Source: CAZDYI01 sp964509765 (GTDB lineage: Bacteria; Pseudomonadota; Gammaproteobacteria; Tethybacterales; Tethybacteraceae). Taken from it: 7,212 bases of DNA. Both the position numbers and the translations under genes were made by a program. Below the pieces are notes generated by a model that had not been told where the DNA came from, ran no database searches, and saw only the letters and a program-made list of their open reading frames with translations. The DNA is taken from NCBI GenBank assembly GCA_964509765.1, contig CAZDYI010000058.1:1-7212 (forward strand), in the 5' to 3' direction. Below are positions 1-7,212 of the stretch, in pieces. The stretch's first letter is position 1. Each line of letters begins with the position of its first letter.

Positions 1-236
1 TCGTAGCACTGCAGGCGGATGAGCTCGCCGCCGAGCGCGTCCGCCACGGTGCGCGCGAGCTCGGTCTTTCCTACCCCGGCCTCGCCCTCGAGCAGCAGGG
101 GCTTGCCCATCTTCAGCGCGAGGAACACGACCGTCGCAAGCGGCCTGGCGGCGACGTAGTCGCGTTCCGCGAGCAGGTCCATCACCGCGTCCACCGACCC
201 GGCCCGGTCCTTGCCGCCTTTCCTGGCTGCGCTCAT
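1..236 (-). CDS. coxD: CoxD-like MoxR family AAA+ ATPase, N-terminal part (cut by window edge)
   Basis: The first 78 residues are visible and the rest lies beyond the left edge. A Walker A loop, GEAGVGKTE, sits at residues 51-59, preceded by LLLE and followed about 13 residues later by LIRLQCYE, a pairing typical of MoxR ATPases of cox clusters. In carboxydotrophs CoxD is an AAA+ chaperone needed to mature the Mo active site of the large subunit; that role is family knowledge and here an inference, because a form II enzyme lacks the copper ligand. The ATG at 236 is chosen because an SD-like GGGAG (250-246) lies 9 bases upstream. The gene starts 16 bases after the coxG stop, so it is probably the next gene of the same transcript. 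Walker B and sensor motifs cannot be checked. A generic MoxR is the alternative, but the coxG neighbour supports coxD. Confidence 0.88.
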   Translation of the reverse strand, partial: MSAARKGGKDRAGSVDAVMDLLAERDYVAARPLATVVFLALKMGKPLLLEGEAGVGKTELARTVADALGGELIRLQCY

Positions 237-252
237 GAGGAAACGCTCCCGC

Positions 253-807
253 TCAGGAGGTCAGGACGTAGTATGCCGCGGCCAACGCGGCAAAGGTTGC
301 CACCCATACCCACGGGGAGATTATCCTGTGCTTCCTCGCGTCCGGCTTGGGAGCCTCCCCCGGCTCGCCGCCCTCGACGATCTGCCCGAAGGCGGTGAAG
401 AACTTGTCGGCCTGGCTCTTCGCCACGCTCTTGAGCACCCGGTTGCCCAGCTGGGCGAGCTTGCCGCCGGGCTTGACCGTCACCTCGTAGATCAGGTCGG
501 TCCCGCCGTCGGCCTCCTCTAGCCTGACCTTCGCCTCCCCGCTCGCGACGCCCGCGGCGCCTCCGCTGCCGCTTCCCGAGATGGTGTACGACTCCGGCTC
601 GACGATGTCGCTGAGCTCGACCTTCCCCTTGAAGTTAGCCTTGACCGGACCGACCTTGACCGCGACTTCGGCCTCGAACTCGCTGTCCGCGACCCGCTCC
701 ATCGACACGCACCCCGGGATCGCCCGCCGCAGCACCTCGGGGTCGTTGAGCGACCGGAACACCTCCTCGCGCCCGGCGCGGATCCTCCTCGTCTCTGTGA
801 TGTCCAT
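253..807 (-). CDS. coxG: CoxG: SRPBCC-fold protein with C-terminal membrane anchor
   Basis: The protein has 184 residues. Residues 1 to about 145 match the CoxG (carbon monoxide dehydrogenase subunit G, SRPBCC/START-like) family: LNDPEVLRRAIPGC at 20-33, KVGPVKANFKGKVELSD at 51-67, the glycine-rich SGSGSGGAAGVASGEAKV at 77-94, and GGKLAQLGNRVLKSVAKSQADKFF at 114-137 as the C-terminal helix. A proline- and charge-rich linker (about 146-161) leads to one hydrophobic segment (about 163-182) that predicts a tail anchor with the SRPBCC domain on the cytoplasmic side. CoxG proteins tether Mo-CODH to the membrane, and published work on mycobacterial CODH proposes that they carry quinone. Whether this copy does so is inference. 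The ATG start gives the usual family N-terminus, but no good SD sequence precedes it. It lies 85 bases downstream of coxM, the widest gap within the cluster. Confidence 0.93.
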   Translation of the reverse strand: MDITETRRIRAGREEVFRSLNDPEVLRRAIPGCVSMERVADSEFEAEVAVKVGPVKANFKGKVELSDIVEPESYTISGSGSGGAAGVASGEAKVRLEEADGGTDLIYEVTVKPGGKLAQLGNRVLKSVAKSQADKFFTAFGQIVEGGEPGEAPKPDARKHRIISPWVWVATFAALAAAYYVLTS

Positions 808-853
808 CAGTCGGTCAGGCCCGCCCGGACCCCGGGTCTCGCTTCTGTTTTCT

Positions 854-872
854 CCCCCGCGCGCCGCGGGGG
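854..872 (-). other. GC-only hairpin in the coxM-coxG gap
   Basis: Bases 854-861 are perfectly complementary to 865-872, giving an 8-bp stem made only of G:C pairs with a 3-base loop. On the transcribed (minus) strand it is followed by an A-rich run (GAGAAAACAG), not a T-tract, so it is not a standard intrinsic terminator. It falls 21 bases after the coxM stop and 46 bases before the coxG start. Plausible roles are 3'-end protection of the coxSLM message, processing, or reduced read-through. A chance hairpin in GC-rich DNA is also possible. Confidence 0.4.
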
Positions 873-892
873 GCGCCCCGGCTCCGGCGCAG

Positions 893-1681
893 TCAGCAGG
901 CCTCGACCGCGCGCGCGGCGATCACGCCGATGAGGTGCGCCCGGTAGGCCGCCGAGCCGTGCACGTCGGACATCAGCCCGTCGGCCGAAACCCCGGCCTT
1001 GCGGGCCGCGTCCGCCGAGAAGTCCTTTTCGAGCGCCTCGCCGATGCCCTCGTGCAGGAACACCCCGTCCGAGCCCGCGCCGGTGACCGCGACGCGCACG
1101 CCTTCGGACGTCTTCGCGACGAACACGCCGACTAGCGCGAACAGCGAGGCCTTCTGGTGGAACTTCACGTACGCAGACTTCTCGGGCACGCTGAACTCGA
1201 CCTTGGTGACCAGCTCGTCGTCCCCAAGGGCGGTCTCGAACACGCCGGTGAAGAAGTCATTGGCGCCGATCTCGCGCTTGTTGGTGTGGACCGTCCCGCC
1301 GAGGGCGAGCAGCGCCGCCGGATAGTCCGCGGCCGGGTCGTTGTTGGCGAGCGAGCCGCCGACCGTGCCGCGGTGGCGCACCTGGGCGTCGCCGATGCCT
1401 GAGGCGAGCGCGGCGAGCGACGGGATCGCCTTGGCGACGTCGCCCGACGCTGCGACCTGAGCGTGTGTTGCCATCGCCCCGAGCGTCACGGACGACTTGT
1501 CGGCCGAGATCCCGCCGAGCCCCTCGACCCCCGAGAGGTCGACGAGCGCGTCCGGGTTGTTGAGCCGCTGCTTGATCGTCGGCAGGATCGTCATCCCGCC
1601 GGCGAGCGGGCGCGAGTCGCCCGACAGGAGCGAGACGGCCTCCTTGACGTCCTTGGGCCTGTGGTAGGCGAACGTGTACAT
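893..1681 (-). CDS. coxM: Medium FAD-binding subunit of a CODH-like molybdenum hydroxylase
   Basis: The protein has 262 residues, slightly shorter than the roughly 280-290 usual for CoxM. The N-terminal FAD-binding domain opens with F-Y-H-R-P and shows the first FAD loop AGGMTILP at 27-34 (AGGHSLIP in classical CoxM). The second is TVGGSLANNDPAADYPA at 106-122, preceded by IGDAQVRHRG, a hallmark of the xanthine oxidase/CODH medium subunit. The C-terminal part, from about 165, corresponds to the CODH flavoprotein C-terminal domain. The subunit accepts electrons from the CoxS clusters and passes them to the respiratory chain. The start is supported by AGGAGG (1696-1691), 9 bases before the ATG; that site overlaps the coxL TAG stop, and the genes are 13 bases apart, so translational coupling is likely. 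The protein ends Glu-Ala-Cys. Confidence 0.95.
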   Translation of the reverse strand: MYTFAYHRPKDVKEAVSLLSGDSRPLAGGMTILPTIKQRLNNPDALVDLSGVEGLGGISADKSSVTLGAMATHAQVAASGDVAKAIPSLAALASGIGDAQVRHRGTVGGSLANNDPAADYPAALLALGGTVHTNKREIGANDFFTGVFETALGDDELVTKVEFSVPEKSAYVKFHQKASLFALVGVFVAKTSEGVRVAVTGAGSDGVFLHEGIGEALEKDFSADAARKAGVSADGLMSDVHGSAAYRAHLIGVIAARAVEAC

Positions 1682-1690
1682 CTTCCCTTC

Positions 1691-1694
1691 CCTC

Positions 1695-1696
<2 letters not shown>
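1691..1696 (-). promoter_or_regulatory. Ribosome binding site of coxM overlapping the coxL stop codon
   Basis: The minus strand reads TAGGAGG, so the coxL stop TAG (1697-1695) shares two bases with the AGGAGG SD motif of coxM. A purine-rich spacer of 9 bases follows before the ATG at 1681. Ribosomes ending coxL therefore finish on the coxM binding site, which would favour balanced synthesis of the two subunits. Confidence 0.75.
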
Positions 1697-4064
<2,368 letters not shown>

Positions 4065-4089
4065 TGCTGTCCTCCCGCGCCCGGTCCGC

Positions 4090-4545
4090 TCAGGCGCCGG
4101 CGGCCGCCTTTGCGGCCTTGACGATGTTGTTGTAGCCGGTGCACCGGCACATGTGGCCCTCGAGCCAGGCGTCGATGTCCCCGTCGCTCGGCTTGGGGTT
4201 CTTCCGCAGCAGGTCGGCGAGGCTCATCACCACGCCCGGGGTGCAGAACCCGCACTGCAGGCCGTGGTGGTCGCGGAAGGCCTCCTGGAGCTTGCTGAGC
4301 TCGCCGCCGGACTCCAGGCCCTCGATGGTCGTGACCTCGGCGCCGTCGGCCTGGACGGCGAGCATCGTGCAACTCTTGACCGAGTCGCCGTTGCAGTGGA
4401 CGACGCAGACCCCGCACTGGCTCGTGTCGCACCCGACGTGGGTGCCGGTGAGCCCGAGGCGGTCGCGCAGGAAGTCCGACAGCATCATGTTCTCGGGAAC
4501 GTCCTCCTTGACGCTCTCCCCGTTGACTGTCAATTGAATCTCCAT
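4090..4545 (-). CDS. coxS: Small [2Fe-2S] subunit of a CODH-like molybdenum hydroxylase
   Basis: The protein has 151 residues, normal for CoxS. The N-terminal plant-ferredoxin-like domain binds one [2Fe-2S] cluster through C39, C44, C47 (CDTSQCGVC) and C59 (SCTMLA). The C-terminal four-helix domain binds the second through C98 and C101 (QCGFCTPG) and C133 and C135 (CRCTGY). All eight ligands are present, so the electron relay from the Mo site to FAD looks intact. The ATG at 4545 follows GGAGGG (4555-4550) by 4 bases and gives the usual short N-terminus. It is the first gene of the cluster, placed behind a promoter-like box, and the S-L-M order is the one usual for form II clusters, whereas form I is usually M-S-L. 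Confidence 0.96.
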   Translation of the reverse strand: MEIQLTVNGESVKEDVPENMMLSDFLRDRLGLTGTHVGCDTSQCGVCVVHCNGDSVKSCTMLAVQADGAEVTTIEGLESGGELSKLQEAFRDHHGLQCGFCTPGVVMSLADLLRKNPKPSDGDIDAWLEGHMCRCTGYNNIVKAAKAAAGA

Positions 4546-4579
4546 CTTTCCCTCCAGCTTAGATGGTGTCGTTTCTCCG

Positions 4580-4587
4580 ATTATATA
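4580..4587 (-). promoter_or_regulatory. Probable -10 box of the cox cluster
   Basis: The minus strand carries TATATAAT, containing a perfect TATAAT hexamer (4585-4580), in an otherwise very GC-rich region. A start site about 7 bases downstream would give a leader of roughly 25-30 bases before coxS, including its SD. No convincing -35 element is visible: at 18-base spacing the hexamer reads TGGGCG, which lies within the terminator stem. A weak, activator-dependent promoter would fit. Confidence 0.5.
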
Positions 4588-4591
4588 CCCG

Positions 4592-4619
4592 AAAAAGTCC
4601 TCCCGCCCAGGCGGGCAGG
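4592..4619 (-). terminator. Intrinsic terminator of the putA-methyltransferase transcript
   Basis: On the minus strand CCTGCCCGC, a CTGG loop and GCGGGAGG form a stem of 8 pairs with one bulged G (4619-4599). The bases AC and then five T (4596-4592) follow. It begins 14 bases after the methyltransferase stop, the expected position for a rho-independent terminator, and separates that transcript from the cox cluster. Confidence 0.75.
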
Positions 4620-4633
4620 AAAGGGGCCGGCCT

Positions 4634-5578
4634 TCACGCCCCCGCCCCGGCCGCGCACCTGTGTATGACGCCGCGCGCGAGGCTCCAGTCGCACCTGCGG
4701 CGGTACTTTCCGTCGCGCCGCAACCCCCGGTAGGGCGTCATCAGCACGTCGTCGGTGTCGGCCCTGAACCTGTTCAGGGTCCGGTTCCACAGGTCGATGT
4801 CGACCTTGCAGCCGACCTTGATCCTGGTTATGCTCCGGCAGGAGACGCGCACCTGGTAGCCGCCGAGCTCCTCGGTCGTGCAGAACCTGATCGACGCCTT
4901 CCACACGTTGTCGAGCGCCAGCAGGCCGACGTTCCCGTCCGGGTCGTTGAACCGGACCTTCGGCCCGCCCGGCAGCGCGGCGGGCCTGCCGGACTCGATA
5001 TCCTCCAGCCGGCCTATCCTCCTGTGCCCGGACCAGACTGCGGTTCCCTCCGTCCCGTGCGGCTCGAACAGAGCCAGCCCTACCGGGTGGTCCGTGTCGC
5101 TGAACATCTGCCTAGTCAGCGAGACGAACCCTCCGAGCCGCTCCCTGAACAGCCCGGTCCGCAGGAAAGACTCCGGCACGAGGGCCGCAACCCAGCCGCA
5201 GCGCTCCAGGCACCTCTCGAGCGCGAAGGCGTAGATGTCCTGGTAGGCGCAGTCAGGAAACCTCATCCCGAGCCGCGTCGCGACGTTGCGCGCGAGCCAC
5301 GGGGGGTTCGTCACGCAGACGTCGAAGCCGGAGGGGAAGTCCGCGAGCGTGTCCCTCCGGATGACCTCGAGGCTGCCGGGCTCGATGTCGTAGGAGCAAA
5401 AGCCGCCGCACAGACCCATCGACATCAGGTGTTCAACGAGCCTGTTCGACCCCGCGAACGGCTCGAGCACCGTCGCGGCGGGAAGCCCGGCGCGCTTCGC
5501 CCAGGCCTTGAACGCCTTGTGGCGGAAGGGGTTCGCCTCCGTGTAGAAGCGCCCGTCCTGGCGCTGGGATCCCGTCAC
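4634..5578 (-). CDS. Putative orphan N6-adenine DNA methyltransferase (class I SAM-dependent)
   Basis: The predicted protein has 314 residues. It shows a Rossmann-type methyltransferase core: FYTEANPF (11-18), resembling the FYTP segment of Eco57I-like enzymes; SAM-binding motif I VLEPFAGS (37-44); an acidic residue after strand 2 in YDIEP (63-67); and catalytic motif IV NPPW (91-94), the signature of amino-group methylation, most often N6-adenine. VAALVPESFLRTG (130-142) fits the strand and helix after motif IV. The C-terminal half (about 195-314) could hold target recognition, but I recognise no domain there. The GTG at 5578 is chosen because it overlaps the putA stop as GTGA; a GTG at 5632 would add 18 unlikely residues that overlap PutA. 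No strong SD is visible, consistent with coupling. Eleven cysteines are present. No restriction gene lies nearby in the window, so an orphan or phage-derived enzyme is likely; an RNA or protein substrate is less likely. Confidence 0.72.
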   Translation of the reverse strand: MTGSQRQDGRFYTEANPFRHKAFKAWAKRAGLPAATVLEPFAGSNRLVEHLMSMGLCGGFCSYDIEPGSLEVIRRDTLADFPSGFDVCVTNPPWLARNVATRLGMRFPDCAYQDIYAFALERCLERCGWVAALVPESFLRTGLFRERLGGFVSLTRQMFSDTDHPVGLALFEPHGTEGTAVWSGHRRIGRLEDIESGRPAALPGGPKVRFNDPDGNVGLLALDNVWKASIRFCTTEELGGYQVRVSCRSITRIKVGCKVDIDLWNRTLNRFRADTDDVLMTPYRGLRRDGKYRRRCDWSLARGVIHRCAAGAGA

Positions 5579-7212
5579 GCGCCCAGCGACAGCAGCGACA
5601 GGTTGCCGCCGGACGCCGAGGCGTCGGTGCACACGGTCCGCTCCTCAAGCAGCCAGCACCCGCCGCCGGCGTCGGTCACGAAGGGGACGATCCTGCCGTC
5701 CGAGGCGGCGAGCAGCCTGCGCAGCTCGCCCTGCTTCCCGGGGTCGAGGCTCCTCGCGTCTACCGCCGAGGCCTTCCTCAGCGCATCGGCGTTAAGACCG
5801 GACGCGCCGGACGCGTCGACCACCCCCTCGCGACCCCGGACTAAGTAGACGTTCTCCTCGCCGTCGGGGCCGGGCAGCAGCGTCTCCCCCTCAGAAACAG
5901 GGGGCGCGGCGTTTTCCGTGAAGGCCCCGAGGTACAGCGGCCCGCCGGCCTTCGGCCCCGTGCCCGACAGCCCCGTCCCGCCGAACGGCTGGCAGCCGAC
6001 GACCGCGCCGACCTGGTTGCGGTTCACGTACACGTTCCCGACCCGTGCGCGCCCGGCGAGCTCGCGCTGCTTGGAGCGCATCCGGCTGTGCAGCCCCATC
6101 GTCAGGCCGTAGCCGGCCGCGTTGATCGCGTCGACGACCTTGTCCTCGCTGCCGGCCGGGTAGGTTGCGACGTGAAGCACCGGCCCGAACACCTCGCGCG
6201 CAACGTCCGCCGCGCCGCTCACCCTGATGATCGCAGGCGCGCAGTAGTTTCCGTTCGATGGGGACTTGCCCTGCCAGAGCAGCGAGCCGTCCGCGCTCGC
6301 CTTCGCGACGTGCTCGTCGATCCGCTCCTTCGCCTCGGCGTCGATCACGGGCCCGACGTCGGTGTCGGGGTCCGCAGGGTCGCCGACCCACAGCAGGCTC
6401 GCGGCGCCGATGAGCAGGTCCGTGATCCGCTCGCTCACCTCCTCCTGCAGGTACAGCACGCGCAGCGAAGAGCACCTCTGGCCAGCCGACAGGAACGCCG
6501 AAGCCGCGACGTCGTCGACCACCCGCTCCGGCAGCGCGGTCGAGTCGACGACCATCGCGTTGATGCCTGCGGTCTCGGCCAGCAGCGGGGCGGCGGGCTT
6601 GGCGGACTCCGCGATCGCGCGGTGGATCAGACGCGCGGTCTCCGTCGAGCCGGTGAACGCGACCATGTCGGCCGAGCCCGCCCCGGCGAGCCTCGCGCCG
6701 ACGGTCCCGCCGGGCCCGCACAGCAGCTGCATGGCCCCTGCCGGCACCCCGGCGGCATGCATTATGTCCGCCGCCTTCGCCGCTACCCGCGGCGTCTGCT
6801 CGGCGGGCTTGGCGACGACGGCGTTGCCCGCGGCAAGCGCCGCAACGACCTGGCCCGTGAAGATCGCGAGCGGGAAGTTCCACGGCGAGATCGCCACGAC
6901 GGTTCCGCGCGGCCTTGAGTCCCCGGGCAGCTCGCGCGCCCGCGCCGCGTAGTACCTGCAGAAGTCGACGGCCTCGCGCAGCTCTGCGACCGCGTCGCCC
7001 ATCGTCTTTCCCGCCTCCCTGACGATGAGCTTCAGCAGCTCGTCCGCCGCGCCCTCGTAGCCGTCGGCAACCCGCTCGATCACGGCCGCGCGCTCATGGT
7101 AGCCCTGCGCCGCCCACTCCTCCCCTGCCTTTTGCGCGGCCTCGAACGCGCCGGCCACGTCGCCGGGGCCGGCGTCAGGCGGGGGCGCCGGAAGCTCTGC
7201 CAGGGAGCCGCA
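5575..7212 (-). CDS. putA: Bifunctional PutA, C-terminal P5C dehydrogenase part (5' end outside window)
   Basis: The frame is open to the right edge, so the start and any proline dehydrogenase domain are not seen; 545 codons are present. The aldehyde dehydrogenase domain oxidises glutamate semialdehyde (from pyrroline-5-carboxylate) to glutamate with NAD+. Numbering from the GTG codon at 7158: ISPWNFPLAIF 90-100, AAGNAVVAKPAEQTP 109-123, FTGSTETARLI 168-178, Glu195 in AETAGIN, catalytic Cys229 in SAGQRCSSLRVL, EVFGPVLHV 322-330 and QPFGGTGLSGTGPKAGGPLYL 390-410. The wording of these motifs is that of PutA rather than stand-alone P5C dehydrogenase. The end, ERTV...SGGNLSLLSLGA (506-527), resembles the conserved C-terminal motif of PutA. 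Between the two lies a segment of about 94 residues with LLPGPDGEEN and DGRIVPFV, like the borders of the type B C-terminal domain but much shorter. The stop overlaps the methyltransferase start. Confidence 0.9.
   Translation of the reverse strand, partial: CGSLAELPAPPPDAGPGDVAGAFEAAQKAGEEWAAQGYHERAAVIERVADGYEGAADELLKLIVREAGKTMGDAVAELREAVDFCRYYAARARELPGDSRPRGTVVAISPWNFPLAIFTGQVVAALAAGNAVVAKPAEQTPRVAAKAADIMHAAGVPAGAMQLLCGPGGTVGARLAGAGSADMVAFTGSTETARLIHRAIAESAKPAAPLLAETAGINAMVVDSTALPERVVDDVAASAFLSAGQRCSSLRVLYLQEEVSERITDLLIGAASLLWVGDPADPDTDVGPVIDAEAKERIDEHVAKASADGSLLWQGKSPSNGNYCAPAIIRVSGAADVAREVFGPVLHVATYPAGSEDKVVDAINAAGYGLTMGLHSRMRSKQRELAGRARVGNVYVNRNQVGAVVGCQPFGGTGLSGTGPKAGGPLYLGAFTENAAPPVSEGETLLPGPDGEENVYLVRGREGVVDASGASGLNADALRKASAVDARSLDPGKQGELRRLLAASDGRIVPFVTDAGGGCWLLEERTVCTDASASGGNLSLLSLGA

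Noticed and set aside
854..872. The coxM-coxG hairpin as an intrinsic terminator
   Set aside because: No T-tract follows it on the transcribed strand. On the plus strand the T-rich stretch lies before the stem, not after it.
5584..5601. Two tandem copies of a 9-base unit (CAGCGACAG) at the putA 3' end
   Set aside because: Only two copies exist, and they encode the Leu-Ser-Leu-Leu-Ser-Leu end of the PutA C-terminal motif. Coding constraint explains it and it is too short to call a repeat element.
4634..5632. A methyltransferase start at the GTG at 5632
   Set aside because: This would extend the overlap with putA to 58 bases and add an Arg/Val-rich stretch with no family resemblance. The GTG at 5578, in the GTGA overlap, is the more economical start.
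4661..5848. A 395-codon open frame on the plus strand opposite the methyltransferase and the end of putA
   Set aside because: It crosses two genes supported by catalytic motifs, has no recognisable motif and has no good ribosome site. It is an antisense shadow.
5891..6883. A 330-codon minus-strand frame inside putA
   Set aside because: It is an Arg/Gly/Ala-rich shadow in another frame. The PutA frame holds the catalytic Cys and Glu motifs without interruption.

Overview
This 7.2 kb window is GC-rich and bacterial. Every gene I can support lies on the minus strand, so the region reads from high to low coordinates. The bacterial assignment rests on a PutA-type proline catabolism enzyme, Shine-Dalgarno (SD) sites and a cox-type molybdenum hydroxylase cluster. 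High-GC Actinomycetota and Alphaproteobacteria both carry such clusters. The PutA sequence looks somewhat proteobacterial, but I cannot settle the phylum from this window alone.

Right part (about 7212 to 4634): the C-terminal portion of a bifunctional PutA, covering the P5C dehydrogenase domain and the PutA C-terminal motif, enters from beyond the right edge. Its stop codon overlaps the GTG start of a putative N6-adenine DNA methyltransferase (GTGA overlap). This pair ends at an intrinsic terminator at about 4592-4619.

Centre and left (about 4587 to 1): a TATATAAT promoter-like box directly follows the terminator. It precedes a colinear set coxS (2Fe-2S subunit), coxL (molybdopterin subunit), coxM (FAD subunit), coxG (membrane-anchored SRPBCC protein) and coxD (MoxR-type AAA+ ATPase, cut by the left edge). 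CoxL carries AYRGAGR where true (form I) CO dehydrogenases have AYRCSFR. The S-L-M order also fits form II. The enzyme is therefore best called a form II CODH-like molybdenum hydroxylase of unproven substrate. By family logic, substrate is oxidised at the Mo site of CoxL, electrons pass through the two CoxS clusters to FAD in CoxM, and CoxG would link the enzyme to the membrane and quinone pool. CoxD would assist maturation of the Mo site.

No gene-free stretch exceeds 300 bases. The longest gaps are 88 bases (coxS to methyltransferase, holding promoter and terminator) and 85 bases (coxG to coxM, holding a strong GC hairpin). I saw no RNA genes, insertion sequences, CRISPR arrays or long repeats. 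The most unusual items are the coupled putA-methyltransferase pair and a shortened PutA C-terminal domain. The cox cluster itself is a known type with an open question about its substrate.
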